A stretch of DNA of 64,000 bases from Bacillus testis. Lineage in GTDB: Bacteria > Bacillota > Bacilli > Bacillales > DSM-1321. Of this stretch, positions 9,522 through 17,520 are shown piece by piece; the first letter of the stretch is position 1, and the number at the start of each line of letters is the position of its first letter. The stretch spans positions 1,061,353-1,125,352 of the forward strand of contig NZ_LN851186.1 of NCBI RefSeq assembly GCF_001243895.1, written 5' to 3'. The translations under genes were made by a program, and so were the position numbers. The notes beneath the pieces are model-generated. The model saw nothing but the letters and a program-made list of their open reading frames with translations. It made no database searches and had not been told where the DNA came from.

Positions 9522-9602
9522 GGACCAGTCATAAATCTCTTTCGCCTGCATAAACTGTAGCAGTGCTTGTACACGGGCATTCAGAAAAAGGAGATGGGGC
9601 AG

Positions 9603-9782
9603 ATGACAATAGTGATCGGCATAATCTTGGCGGGAATTCTGGCGAGCGGCTTTATGGCCATCAAGTCGGGGCGCGAAGAACGTGAAATAGAGAATGAATA
9701 CATCGAGCAGGAAGGGCAGAAGTACATTGCCCGTATGTATGAGGAAAAAGCGAAGCGAATCGAACAGGCAGAAGTGAAGTGA
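9603..9782 (+). CDS. yhaL: Sporulation protein YhaL
   Basis: 59 residues: one N-terminal membrane helix (about 2-20) and then a highly charged cytoplasmic tail ending KAKRIEQAEVK. This matches the size, plan and position (between yhaM and prsA) of B. subtilis YhaL, a small protein of the sporulation membrane family. ATG 9603 was chosen because AAGGAG lies nine bases upstream. Confidence 0.72.
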   Translation: MTIVIGIILAGILASGFMAIKSGREEREIENEYIEQEGQKYIARMYEEKAKRIEQAEVK

Positions 9783-9785
9783 ATG

Positions 9786-9824
9786 AAAAGAAGCCTTGTC
9801 CACATTTAGGACAAGGCTTCTTTC
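9786..9824. terminator. Bidirectional terminator between yhaL and prsA
   Basis: Perfect stem AAGAAGCCTTGTCC / GGACAAGGCTTCTT with A- and T-runs on both sides, between convergent genes. Confidence 0.9.
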
Positions 9825-9831
9825 TATAGGA

Positions 9832-10695
9832 TTATTGAGCTGAAGATTCTTGAGCTTTAAATGCATCCTTCAAATCTTTATCTTTCACTTTTACATCGTT
9901 TTTCTTCAGTTCTTTTTCCATTACTTTTTGGATTTTTTCAGTATCGATTTTAGACACTTTTACTTGATATTCAAGATCCTTCTTCATGTCTTTGAACGGT
10001 TTTTTCTCTTTTTTGTCAGTCACTTGAATGATATGGTAGCCATTGTCCGTTTTGACAGGATCGCTGATTTGGTCTTTTTGCAATTTGTAAGCTGCTGTTT
10101 CAAATTCAGGAACCATTGCGCCAGCGCCGAACCAGCCTAGGTCTCCGCCTTCTTTAGCAGAAGCTGTATCTGTTGAATATTTCTTCGCTAAATCTTCGAA
10201 TTTTTCGCCTGCAGCCAATTTAGCCTTCACTTCTTTTGCTGTTTTTTCATCAGCTACCAAGATGTGGCGCGCTTTGATTTCAGGTTTGTATTCTTCGTAA
10301 GCTTTTTTAACTTCTTCGTCGGTTACTTTGATATCCTTCACAGCCGCTTTTTCTTGCAGCATAGCGATCTTGAAGTTCTTTCGAAGATCAGCTTCGTCTT
10401 TATATCCATATTGGGCTAGGGCCATTTCGAAGTTGTCACCGAGTTGCTCTTTAAGTGACTGGACACGTTTATCAAGTTCTTTATCAGAGACTTTATATTC
10501 TTTGGAAAGAATTTTTTCATAAACAAGTTCTTGAAGGACTTGTTCGCCTCCATTATCTTTAAGAGCATCATAAAATTCATCTTTTGTAACGTTGCCTGCT
10601 TTCGTTTCTACAACCGCTTCGTTATCCCCGTTAGAGCATGCAGTCAATCCTGTGATGCTAAGTGTAAGGGCTACGGGAAGTATCCATTTCTTCAT
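9832..10695 (-). CDS. prsA: PrsA extracytoplasmic foldase lipoprotein
   Basis: 287 residues. The signal peptide ends in lipobox LTAC with Cys20, so it is anchored to the outer face of the membrane. The central parvulin peptidyl-prolyl isomerase domain spans about 130-225 (ARHILVAD ... GGDLGWFGAGAMVPEFE ... GYHIIQVTDK), flanked by the charged N and C lobes of the PrsA chaperone. It helps secreted proteins fold. A start at 10695 gives AGGAG eight bases upstream; an adjacent ATG at 10698 is possible. Hpr, encoded nearby, is a known controller of secreted proteases. Confidence 0.95.
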   Translation of the reverse strand: MKKWILPVALTLSITGLTACSNGDNEAVVETKAGNVTKDEFYDALKDNGGEQVLQELVYEKILSKEYKVSDKELDKRVQSLKEQLGDNFEMALAQYGYKDEADLRKNFKIAMLQEKAAVKDIKVTDEEVKKAYEEYKPEIKARHILVADEKTAKEVKAKLAAGEKFEDLAKKYSTDTASAKEGGDLGWFGAGAMVPEFETAAYKLQKDQISDPVKTDNGYHIIQVTDKKEKKPFKDMKKDLEYQVKVSKIDTEKIQKVMEKELKKNDVKVKDKDLKDAFKAQESSAQ

Positions 10696-10742
10696 CATAA
10701 CAACTCCTAGATTTTTAAATTCCAAAAACTATCATAAAACTT

Positions 10743-10770
10743 ACTATATCATAAAAAGCACCGACTTCAA
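10743..10770 (-). promoter_or_regulatory. SigA-type promoter of prsA
   Basis: On the minus strand TTGAAG and TATAGT are separated by 16 bases, about 45 bases upstream of the prsA start. Confidence 0.55.
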
Positions 10771-10878
10771 AAAATTTCAGCCGCGAATAAGTAATTTTAG
10801 GAAAAGATGGGCGGTTACCTACTCAACTCATCCCCTAATACATAGTATGTAGCGTACAGGATAAAGGAGGTATGGAAA

Positions 10879-10965
10879 ATGGGCTACGGTTATAGCAATG
10901 GTTTTGCCTTACTGGTTGTGTTGTTCATTTTACTCGTAATAGTTGGCTGTGCATTCATCGGATAA
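10879..10965 (+). CDS. YjcZ-type sporulation peptide, copy 1
   Basis: 28 residues: MGYGYSNG followed by a single hydrophobic helix [26 protein letters not shown] at 10863-10870 lies eight bases upstream, giving strong translation signals. The glycine/tyrosine head plus the [12 protein letters not shown] helix is the YjcZ/spore-associated short membrane peptide family of Bacillus. It is followed by a damaged second copy and an intact third one, so it arose by local duplication. Confidence 0.8.
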   Translation: MGYGYSNGFALLVVLFILLVIVGCAFIG

Positions 10966-11039
10966 AAAGAAAAGAAACAAGGACAGACGCCTGCTCTTAG
11001 CGAAAGGTCCCCGAATATAATGTGGTAATTACCTGATAC

Positions 11040-11150
11040 GGAGGTGTTACTGCTACAGGTAGAAGTTTTTAGGGTGGATTGGCTTTACTGGTTGTGTTAT
11101 TCATCCTGCTCGTGGTAATCGGGGCTGCTGGCTTTGAAATCTTTGTACAG
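11040..11150 (+). pseudogene. Decayed second copy of the YjcZ-type gene
   Basis: GGAGGTG at 11040-11046 is followed by bases that align with the head of the flanking copies, but the ATG is missing and the frame is broken near 11066-11075. From 11076 the frame encodes [21 protein letters not shown], clearly homologous to copies 1 and 3, then runs on without the normal stop. No start codon joins the ribosome binding site to this frame. Confidence 0.6.
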
Positions 11151-11179
11151 TATGCAAAGAAAGGAAGGGAGGAAAAAAT

Positions 11180-11275
11180 ATGTCAGGTGGATATGGATAT
11201 GGCTATGGCAGCGGATTCGCACTATTGGTTGTCTTATTCATCCTTTTAGTGATTATTGGCTGCTCTTGGTTTTAA
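11180..11275 (+). CDS. YjcZ-type sporulation peptide, copy 3
   Basis: 31 residues: [12 protein letters not shown] followed by the helix [32 protein letters not shown] precedes the ATG. Head and helix match copy 1 (10879-10965). Probably made during sporulation and membrane-inserted; exact role unknown. Confidence 0.82.
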   Translation: MSGGYGYGYGSGFALLVVLFILLVIIGCSWF

Positions 11276-11281
11276 ACAGAT

Positions 11282-11313
11282 AAAAAGGCGAAGCAGAGAG
11301 CTTCGCCTTTTTA
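11282..11313. terminator. Bidirectional terminator
   Basis: AAGGCGAAG / CTTCGCCTT stem with a 7-base loop and T-tails on both strands, between the convergent YjcZ-type gene and the minus-strand small membrane protein. Confidence 0.85.
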
Positions 11314-11321
11314 AGTAATTT

Positions 11322-11513
11322 TTATGTAAAGACTACTTTCACATAGAGTGAGATTAATAGGATTGTTATACAGACATTAATCATCCGAAACACGCCAGGC
11401 TGTTTTACTTCCGGGATTTCTTTTTGTATGATTAATTTATAAGTCATCGCGTTCATGTTATATAGAATGAACCATGAAAAAATAAAGTAGGCAACCATGA
11501 AAAACCAAGACAA
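11322..11513 (-). CDS. Small two-helix membrane protein of unknown function
   Basis: 63 residues from a TTG at 11513 preceded on its strand by GGGGGG eight bases upstream; an ATG at 11552 has no ribosome binding site. Two hydrophobic helices (about 3-22 and 44-62) flank a charged loop with KLIIQKEIPEVKQPG. It follows the DUF3267 gene in the same direction, with a terminator between them. I do not recognise the family. Confidence 0.5.
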   Translation of the reverse strand: MSWFFMVAYFIFSWFILYNMNAMTYKLIIQKEIPEVKQPGVFRMINVCITILLISLYVKVVFT

Positions 11514-11572
11514 CCGGATTTCCCCCCAACTACAAACGAATTCTGTACTCATACAATATCAAATAAAGAATA

Positions 11573-11607
11573 AAAAAGATAGTATGGAGGCACTCCAACT
11601 ATCTTTT
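11573..11607 (-). terminator. Terminator after the DUF3267 gene
   Basis: AAAGATAGTTGGAGT / ACTCCATACTATCTTT-type stem with a T-run on the minus strand, seven bases past the stop of the gene ending at 11614. Confidence 0.8.
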
Positions 11608-11613
11608 GGGCCG

Positions 11614-12153
11614 TTAAGCCTCCCGGACCAGAATTTCGAATCCTTCATCGTTTTCTTCTACATAAGAGCAGCGGGGAGACCGTAGAATATTGAATAAAGT
11701 TATGGCGTCCGAGGCGCACAATCCGATATGCAGGGATAAGAGAATCGTAAAATAATGCGCATAGGCAGGGAGCCTTAAAGCAAAATACAGACAGGTTCCT
11801 GTCACGACGACAAAGGGCGTCAAAAGTGAGAATAAAAAAAGCATTTTTGAAATGGGATCTTTGACCCTTATCGTAAATTGTGGAATATAAAAGTGCTGTT
11901 TCGACTGGATCTTCAGCTTGTTGAAAGCAAAAAGCAACGGAAGAAGGTGCAGCACTTTATGCAATGGGTAAAGCATGAAGATACCGGCCATGAAAAGCAG
12001 GGCATAATCATCATGTAGCGTGCCTTTTGAAAGCCCGGCACTCACCAGTGCGTAGATAGTAGTAAATGATAATAGCATTGTCAATAATGAAATAATGAAC
12101 ATCCGTTGAGGTCCATATTGTTTGTTCAGGTTTACAGATTTCCAGCAGTGCAT
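11614..12153 (-). CDS. DUF3267-like membrane protein with altered HEXXH motif
   Basis: 179 residues with about four membrane helices. The segment YPLHKVLHLLP (His65-Lys66-Val-Leu-His69) lies where DUF3267 'putative zincin' proteins carry HEXXH, so the catalytic Glu is replaced by Lys. ATG 12153 was chosen because GGAGGG lies just upstream; the in-frame TTG at 12165 precedes that site. It lies between hpr and prsA. Family assignment is by overall pattern and not certain; peptidase activity is unlikely if the alignment is right. Confidence 0.6.
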   Translation of the reverse strand: MHCWKSVNLNKQYGPQRMFIISLLTMLLSFTTIYALVSAGLSKGTLHDDYALLFMAGIFMLYPLHKVLHLLPLLFAFNKLKIQSKQHFYIPQFTIRVKDPISKMLFLFSLLTPFVVVTGTCLYFALRLPAYAHYFTILLSLHIGLCASDAITLFNILRSPRCSYVEENDEGFEILVREA

Positions 12154-12298
12154 GTTGCCCTCCAAAGGCTTGTTTTAGGTGGCCAATCTATAGTTGGCTT
12201 TGAAAATACTACAATACTTTACGATGTTTCAAGCTAAAAAGCAATACCATTCTTCAGCGGAAAAACGATAATTTTTCAAACGGAAAATAAGATGGAAG

Positions 12299-12470
12299 AT
12301 GGCATCACAAGAAGCCCCTATTAAGGTGAATAAAGAAGGCGTTTACATAATCGGAGAGAATGATTAGGCGTGAAAAACGGCTGGTTATCAGCCATGCCTG
12401 GACATACAATAAGAATGGAGAAGCAGCAATGATCAGTGTTGAAGGAAAGGTTATCATTGTGAATGATTGA
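12299..12470 (+). CDS. Possible short gene(s) in the DUF3267-hpr gap
   Basis: The 500-base gap 12154-12655 holds a 36-residue frame at 12360-12470 (MIRREKRLVISHAW ... VEGKVIIVND) that looks protein-like, with CGGAGAG just before the ATG. It overlaps the stop of a 22-residue frame at 12299-12367 (ending GVYIIGEND). A hairpin with a T-rich tail follows at 12490-12530. These could be two coupled micro-genes or one frameshifted gene. A hydrophobic minus-strand frame over the same bases has no ribosome binding site. Confidence 0.3.
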
Positions 12471-12489
12471 GCAAAAAATCCAAAAAACA

Positions 12490-12530
12490 AAAAGCGGAAT
12501 ATATATCACATTTTGATCCGCTTCTGTCTC
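12490..12530 (+). terminator. Weak terminator-like hairpin
   Basis: AAGCGGA at 12492-12498 pairs with TCCGCTT at 12517-12523, followed by CTGTCTCTTTT. Confidence 0.4.
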
Positions 12531-12655
12531 TTTTGCAATTGGAAATGCCCGTTTCCATGCCGGTTGCAGATTAATAAACGCTTGCCAAAAAGACAAGATG
12601 TGAGTGTAGCGTTTTTTGCAGAAATGAAGAGAATGGTTCGAACGGGCCCACTTTT

Positions 12656-13225
12656 TTATACTGTTTCAGCCGTTTTGGTTTCAACGAGTTTTCCTTCATG
12701 CTCTGTCAATCTTTTATCGATATTGCTGAATGATGTTTCAAAGATTTTCATGAAATCATCTCCGTAAATATTACGGATGATCGCCATGATTTCAATCATA
12801 TCCGGGAATTTACCGTAAAGGCTATGCAATGGAAGAGAAGCTTCAAACACGGCATTCTTTGCAGGATCATAGTTTTCCATCAGCTTCAGTAAGATGTCTT
12901 CTCCGGCGTCTGTAATTTGGATATACGTATTGCGTTTATCGTTTTCTTTTTTAGAGAACTTCAATAAACCGCGTTCTTCCAACTTCTTGGAAAAGTTAAA
13001 AGCAGTCGAAACGTGCATTACGCCAAATTTGGCCACATCTGAAATGGAAGCGCCGTTCAAGTGTTGGGCGATCCATAGAATGTGATGTTCATTGATATTC
13101 AAATCATAGGGTTTGATCCAATTCTGCCAATCTTTCTCGATTGATTTCCATAATGCCTTGCTGAGCTGAGCAACTCGATGACTAAACAGGATTGCTTCTT
13201 TCATCGAATAATTTTTTTCTTCCAT
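12656..13225 (-). CDS. hpr: MarR-family transition-state regulator Hpr (ScoC)
   Basis: 189 residues. The winged-helix core at about 45-130 ([24 protein letters not shown] ... [19 protein letters not shown]) is of MarR type, preceded by an N-terminal dimerisation helix, and length and sequence match Hpr/ScoC. In B. subtilis it represses protease, peptide-transport and sporulation genes. ATG 13225 follows TAGGTGGAG; an upstream in-frame ATG at 13252 lacks a site. The position near prsA and yhaH is conserved. Confidence 0.95.
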   Translation of the reverse strand: MEEKNYSMKEAILFSHRVAQLSKALWKSIEKDWQNWIKPYDLNINEHHILWIAQHLNGASISDVAKFGVMHVSTAFNFSKKLEERGLLKFSKKENDKRNTYIQITDAGEDILLKLMENYDPAKNAVFEASLPLHSLYGKFPDMIEIMAIIRNIYGDDFMKIFETSFSNIDKRLTEHEGKLVETKTAETV

Positions 13226-13421
13226 GATTACTCCACCTACTTTACAAATCATTTATATTTATTATGACAAGAAAATAAAAATTAATAAAGTAAAAATTTA
13301 CAAAATTTTTAGAAATTTACTTATTTTTAAAGTTGATTTACATAATTATTATTTTAAAAAATGATAACTTATACAAGAAAAGACGAAAGGATGCTTTCCT
13401 TGTATAAGCCTTGCCGGGCGT

Positions 13422-13802
13422 TTATTTTTCAGCTTCTGATCCTGCCGGTGATGTTGAAACTACTTGTTCCAATTCACCTAATGCGCTTTCAATTTCTTTT
13501 ATCCGGTATTGGATGTCTTGTTTGTGAGGTTCTATGTCTGTTTTCCAGGCTGAAATGCGTTCTTTCACGTCACTGACAAAAACCTTGATGGTCTCTTTGC
13601 TGACATTAGAGGCGGAAACCGTTTCAGATTTCATATCTTTAATCCGTTCTTTAATGTCTGCCAATATAACTTGTATGTCTTCCTTATTCTCTTTAATGTT
13701 TTTGCGCAAATCCTTTCCAGAAGCAGGTGCATATAAAAGTGTTGCTATGCCGCCTACGGCAGCACCAGCCAAAAATCCAAGCATCACGTTTTTGCCTTTC
13801 AT
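13422..13802 (-). CDS. yhaH: YtxH-domain protein YhaH
   Basis: 126 residues. N-terminal glycine-rich helix KNVMLGFLAGAAVGGIATLLYAPASGKDLR (the YtxH signature, shown in part here) is followed by a long charged coiled coil to about residue 110. Such proteins are membrane-associated and stress-linked; molecular function is unknown. ATG 13802 follows AGAGGTGAT. It lies directly upstream of hpr in the same direction, 196 bases apart. Confidence 0.85.
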   Translation of the reverse strand: MKGKNVMLGFLAGAAVGGIATLLYAPASGKDLRKNIKENKEDIQVILADIKERIKDMKSETVSASNVSKETIKVFVSDVKERISAWKTDIEPHKQDIQYRIKEIESALGELEQVVSTSPAGSEAEK

Positions 13803-14199
13803 TTTAATCACCTCTTAATCGTTCATTTTCTTTGCTTAGAATAATGTTAGTACTTCCAATTAACATGAAACAAGAAATGAAGTCAATGCATATTCCAAAT
13901 TATTTAAAAAAATCCATATATTATTTTTCTACAAAACAGGGATAATCCCTTTTTTATATAATATAAATTTTTAAAAATAGTTTTTAAATTTATTCCATAC
14001 AATATATATATCACATCTCATACATATTAAACCAATCTTATGCTAAAATATATTATTTAAGAATAACTTAAGCTGATTGAACCATGAAACTTGGCCCCCT
14101 ATTCTTTCTTTTCTCGGCATTTACTCCCGGTTTGGGGAATACATGTGTTATAGGTGCAGATTGTCCATAACGCTTTTTTGGGAAATGCAAAGGGGGATG

Positions 14200-14391
14200 A
14201 TGGTAAGAATGGTGTATATTGCATTCGGTATGATGCTCATATGTATGGCGTTGGCCGGATTTCATGCGGCACTTTCATTCAACGCAGGCGTTTTTCCTTC
14301 CAAATACAGCTTACGGCGCAAGGCTTTGTTGTTTTTAGGAGTGGCGGTATTGTGCTTTTTGCTGGGTTTGATTTTTACCATGTGGCAATAA
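14200..14391 (+). CDS. Small two-helix membrane protein
   Basis: About 63 residues. Helix 1 (VYIAFGMMLICMALAGFHAAL) and helix 2 (ALLFLGVAVLCFLLGLIFTMW) are joined by a basic loop. Several in-frame ATGs (14185, 14197, 14200, 14209) follow AAAGGGGG at 14189-14196; 14200 or 14209 is most plausible. The longer upstream extension to 14077 looks non-coding. Family not recognised. Confidence 0.55.
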   Translation: MVRMVYIAFGMMLICMALAGFHAALSFNAGVFPSKYSLRRKALLFLGVAVLCFLLGLIFTMWQ

Positions 14392-14429
14392 AAGAAGATA
14401 GGATGGGCGGAAAGTATAAAAGGCAAAAG

Positions 14430-14464
14430 AGAGGGACTGCATATGTTGATGCAGTCCCTTTTCT
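14430..14464. terminator. Bidirectional terminator
   Basis: AGGGACTGCAT / ATGCAGTCCCT stem followed by TTTTCT; also placed to stop trpP transcription from the other strand. Confidence 0.8.
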
Positions 14465-14467
14465 CGT

Positions 14468-14580
14468 GCCTTACTGGCGCTAAGGCTCCCGCTTTAATGC
14501 GGGAGTAAAGATGAAGAAGCGAACCAGCTCCAGTAAGAATCCGATTGGTGTAGATTAGAATCTCTACCGATCAAATTTTA
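14468..14580 (+). repeat. Dispersed intergenic repeat, copy 2
   Basis: Begins TTACTGGCGCTAAGGCTCCC (14471-14490), then a CTCCCGC/GCGGGAG mini-hairpin, then CAGTAAGAATCCGATTGGT (14531-14549) and ACCGATCAAATTTTA. Its last bases run into the 3' end of trpP. Confidence 0.65.
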
Positions 14581-15105
14581 TTTGATTGTTTGTACTTGTA
14601 TATGTGATTTTCGTAGAATTCCACTGACAATTGGATACATAATGACAATGGCAATGGTATTCAAAGCCATTGCAGGCAATACGACTGCCCCAATCAATCC
14701 GAGGAAAGGGCCGGGCAGGCCGACGATTACATAGGCTGTTCCTAAAAATACCAGTCCAGAGACCAATGTTCCAACTGCTGTAATCATCCCTAGTGTCACG
14801 ATGGAATAGTGCATTTTCTTAATAATCAAGGCCATTCCGAAGAATACGAATGCTGTAACGATTTTATCTACAGGGTTTGCATAGGCGCCTCCTGGAAAAC
14901 CGGAAGTGAGCGCTGAAATGATCCCTGTTGTGATTCCAAGCAATACAACATTCTTGATTTGTGGAAAAAGAAGTATACCGAGAAACATCATGGTTAGCAT
15001 CATATCCGGTTTCATTCCGAAGAAGATAGGGGGTATGACTGCATGCAGGATGGCTCCGATTCCGACAAAAAGGGCAAGTGAAACTAAAGTCTTTGTGTTA
15101 TTCAT
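14578..15105 (-). CDS. trpP: Tryptophan transporter TrpP (YhaG)
   Basis: 175 residues, almost wholly hydrophobic with about five or six helices, matching the TrpP family in length and in segments such as FFGMKPDMMLTMMFLG and SGFPGGAYANPVDKI. It imports tryptophan. ATG 15105 is preceded by GAGGAGAG. The leader carries regularly spaced NAG triplets overlapping that site (15109-15165), as expected for translational repression by TRAP, which regulates this gene in B. subtilis. It lies downstream of serC on the same strand. Confidence 0.92.
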   Translation of the reverse strand: MNNTKTLVSLALFVGIGAILHAVIPPIFFGMKPDMMLTMMFLGILLFPQIKNVVLLGITTGIISALTSGFPGGAYANPVDKIVTAFVFFGMALIIKKMHYSIVTLGMITAVGTLVSGLVFLGTAYVIVGLPGPFLGLIGAVVLPAMALNTIAIVIMYPIVSGILRKSHIQVQTIK

Positions 15106-15108
15106 ATT

Positions 15109-15165
15109 CAATTCTCTCCTCTGCTAAACTCAGCTCTTTTATTGGGTTCCTCCAGCAGTGCTCTC
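15109..15165 (-). promoter_or_regulatory. TRAP (MtrB)-type RNA binding site in the trpP leader
   Basis: On the minus strand five triplets GAG, GAG, TAG, GAG, GAG (15136 to 15114) are each separated by exactly two bases, with a TTG continuing the phase at 15111-15109. Further GAGs lie at 15150-15152 and 15161-15165. TRAP binds (G/U)AG triplets with 2-3-base spacers. The last triplets are the Shine-Dalgarno itself, so bound TRAP would block ribosomes when tryptophan is plentiful. Confidence 0.8.
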
Positions 15166-15190
15166 GTGCCTGCTGCGAAAAACTTACTGG

Positions 15191-15196
15191 TATTAT
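15191..15196 (-). promoter_or_regulatory. Candidate -10 of a trpP-specific promoter
   Basis: Perfect TATAAT on the minus strand between serC and trpP, directly before the triplet-rich leader. The -35 is poor, so read-through from serC is also possible. Confidence 0.35.
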
Positions 15197-15197
15197 A

Positions 15198-16310
15198 TCA
15201 TTTTGCCTGTTCATTTAGAAGTAATTTGGCGGTTGAATGGTGGAATTGTTCCATGAAACGCGTCAACTCTTGGCAATGTTCGTAGGGAACTGCATTGTAA
15301 GTTGAAGCCCTGCAGCCTCCTACCGAACGGTGGCCAGCCAATCCGACAAAACCGGCTGCCTCCGCTTGTTTAAGGAATTGTTCCGTCAGTTCTTGTGTAG
15401 GCAAGGTAAAAGTGATATTCATCTTGGACCGGTAACCGGCATCGGCATGTCCTTGATAAAAACCATCGCTTCCATCGATAGCATCATAGATTAATTTTGC
15501 TTTTTCCTCGTTTTTTTGCTGGATAGCCGGGATGCCACCTTGCTCTTTAGTCCATTGGAGGACAAGCAACAGCATGTAAATCGCAAAGGTAGGCGGTGTA
15601 TTATACAATGATCGGGCTTTGCTGTGTGTACTGTACTGCATCATAACCGGGAGATTGTCTAAATGGCTGTTTATAAGGTCTTTACGGATTATGACGACTG
15701 TGACGCCGGAGGGGCCAAGGTTTTTTTGGGCACCGGCATAAATGAGGCCAAATTGTTTCACATCAATCACTTTGCTTAACAAGTCGCTGCTCATATCAGC
15801 CACTAAAGGAATATCGCTTGTTTTTGGAAAATCATGCCACTGCGTTCCGTAAATAGTGTTATTGCTGGTGATATGGAGATAGGCACAATTTTCGCTGTAC
15901 GCAAGCTGTCCGCTGGCAGGAATCGTTCTGTAGCCACTTTCCTTTGCAGATGCCGCTACAGAAACGGAACCGATTTTTTTGGCTTCAGCTAAGGCTTTCT
16001 CTGACCAAACACCGGTGAGGACATAGGAGGCGGTTTTTCCCTCCGCAAGCAGGTTCATGGGTACCATTGAAAATTGCAAGCTGGCTCCGCCTTGCAGGAA
16101 TAACACCTCATATTCATCTGGAATATCCAGCAACTCCCTTAATAAGGATTGTGCTTGCTGGTGGATATCGCTGTACAACCGGCTTCTATGGCTTAATTCT
16201 AGGACACTCATGCCGGAATTCTGAAAGTTGAGCCATTCAGTATTTGCTTTTTGCAGGACGGCTTCCGGCAGCGCGGCTGGACCAGCATTGAAATTGTATG
16301 CACGTTTCAT
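15198..16310 (-). CDS. serC: Phosphoserine aminotransferase
   Basis: 370 residues. N-terminal YNFNAGPAALPEAVL and the PLP-lysine segment YAGAQKNLGPSGVT (Lys near 196) identify SerC, which makes phosphoserine from 3-phosphohydroxypyruvate and glutamate in serine synthesis. The C-terminal GLAGHRSVGGCRASTYNAV is also typical. AAGGAGGAAC precedes the ATG. trpP follows 92 bases downstream; serine is a precursor of tryptophan, so co-regulation is conceivable but not shown. Confidence 0.96.
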   Translation of the reverse strand: MKRAYNFNAGPAALPEAVLQKANTEWLNFQNSGMSVLELSHRSRLYSDIHQQAQSLLRELLDIPDEYEVLFLQGGASLQFSMVPMNLLAEGKTASYVLTGVWSEKALAEAKKIGSVSVAASAKESGYRTIPASGQLAYSENCAYLHITSNNTIYGTQWHDFPKTSDIPLVADMSSDLLSKVIDVKQFGLIYAGAQKNLGPSGVTVVIIRKDLINSHLDNLPVMMQYSTHSKARSLYNTPPTFAIYMLLLVLQWTKEQGGIPAIQQKNEEKAKLIYDAIDGSDGFYQGHADAGYRSKMNITFTLPTQELTEQFLKQAEAAGFVGLAGHRSVGGCRASTYNAVPYEHCQELTRFMEQFHHSTAKLLLNEQAK

Positions 16311-16432
16311 TCTTTGTTCCTCCTTACTGTAGTCACGGGGTAAATTCCCTTAATAGTAGCAAAAAACATTTAAAAAAGACATAATTTTTAAAAAATTTCA
16401 AAAAATCTTTGCTATATGGTCATGGCATGTGT

Positions 16433-16464
16433 AAAAACGGCCGATAATCAAACCGGCCGTTTTT
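16433..16464 (-). terminator. Terminator after hit
   Basis: AAAAACGGCC / GGCCGTTTTT stem with a T-rich tail, just past the hit stop at 16469. Confidence 0.85.
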
Positions 16465-16468
16465 CTTT

Positions 16469-16888
16469 TTACAGATGTTGATGGATGGAATCAGCAATTT
16501 GGCATAAATCTTCTTTTGTATAATCGCTGGTATGAGTTTTCCATACAGCACCGAAGCCATCGCCTTCTCCATAGCGCGGCAATAAATGAATGTGGAAATG
16601 GAATACCGATTGGCCAGCTGCTTCGCCGTTATTATTAAGGACATTCATGCCGATTGGATTGAATTCCGTTTTGATGGCATTGGCGATCTTCGGTACTGCA
16701 GCAAAGACGTGGCCAGCAATTTCAGGTGTTAATTCATAGACGTTTTTCTTATGTACTTTTGGTATGACTAATGTATGGCCTTTTGTTACTTGGCTAAGGT
16801 CCAGAAACGCTAGGACATGCTCATCTTCATACACTTTTGAACAAGGGATATCCCCATTAATGATTCCACAGAAAACACAATCAGACAT
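16469..16888 (-). CDS. hit: HIT-family nucleotide hydrolase
   Basis: 139 residues. Zinc-type N-terminal CVFCGI, and the histidine triad HFHIHLLPR near residue 98-106. These proteins hydrolyse purine nucleoside phosphoramidates or dinucleotides. ATG 16888 follows AAAGGAAC. As in B. subtilis, it is divergent from ecsA, but with an unusually long 630-base interval. Confidence 0.93.
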   Translation of the reverse strand: MSDCVFCGIINGDIPCSKVYEDEHVLAFLDLSQVTKGHTLVIPKVHKKNVYELTPEIAGHVFAAVPKIANAIKTEFNPIGMNVLNNNGEAAGQSVFHFHIHLLPRYGEGDGFGAVWKTHTSDYTKEDLCQIADSIHQHL

Positions 16889-16981
16889 AATAACCGTTCC
16901 TTTCAAACCTGTATTTTTAAATAAATTGCGGGATTCATTTGTTATTTTATCACAGAATGGCTCGAGTCTACATGGACATTA

Positions 16982-17012
16982 AAACAGGATGCACTTGTGA
17001 TAGTGCACCCTG
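16982..17012. other. Strong hairpin upstream of hit
   Basis: ACAGGATGCAC pairs with GTGCACCCTGT. On the minus strand the stem is followed by TTTT, so it could stop transcripts running toward hit from the interval beyond. Confidence 0.5.
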
Positions 17013-17070
17013 TCTCTTTGAGGAAGGAATCAACTTTTTTTCGTCAACTTTGCTAATAGATCTCTGCCGC

Positions 17071-17345
17071 AGACACCTCATTTATCATGTAGTGTATTCA
17101 GTGAGAAGCTTCAACGTCCAATGCAACCATCTCCTATTTGTTGTCACATGAAATGCTTTCAACGTCTAAAGCGATAGGATGCCTTTCACACACACCTCAT
17201 TTCAATTGTTGAAATCGGCAAGCGTGCTCATTTATGAACGATCCGCCTGATACAAGAGAACCATCTCATTGCATCTTAGGAAAGTTGTTGGGATCGACAT
17301 TTGCGTCTTTTTCAGACACCTCATTTCATTGGATGAAATGGCGGG
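17071..17345. repeat. Three iterations of ACACCTCATTT in the hit-ecsA interval
   Basis: ACACCTCATTT occurs at about 17073, 17192 and 17317, spaced about 120 bases. Copies two and three continue into palindromes ATTTCAA-TTG-TTGAAAT and ATTTCAT-TGG-ATGAAAT. The 632-base interval 16889-17520 otherwise holds no convincing gene. Confidence 0.45.
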
Positions 17346-17520
17346 TAAACATCAATTACGAAAGTCATCCCTTCCTCACTAATTATGATAACCAGATTTC
17401 CGATTTCTATAACAAAAACTTTTGGTTATTTTTGGATTGAAGAAAGGCCACAGTGTATATGGACAAGAAAATTTGATAAAATCAAATTAATAGCGTGTAC
17501 ATATAGAAAGGATTTGAATT

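Noticed and set aside
12305..12596. Two hydrophobic minus-strand frames
   Set aside because: Both begin with TTG without a ribosome binding site and lie opposite a more protein-like plus-strand frame.
17234..17440. 68-codon plus-strand frame in the hit-ecsA interval
   Set aside because: No ribosome site, covers the repeated motifs, composition unlike a protein.
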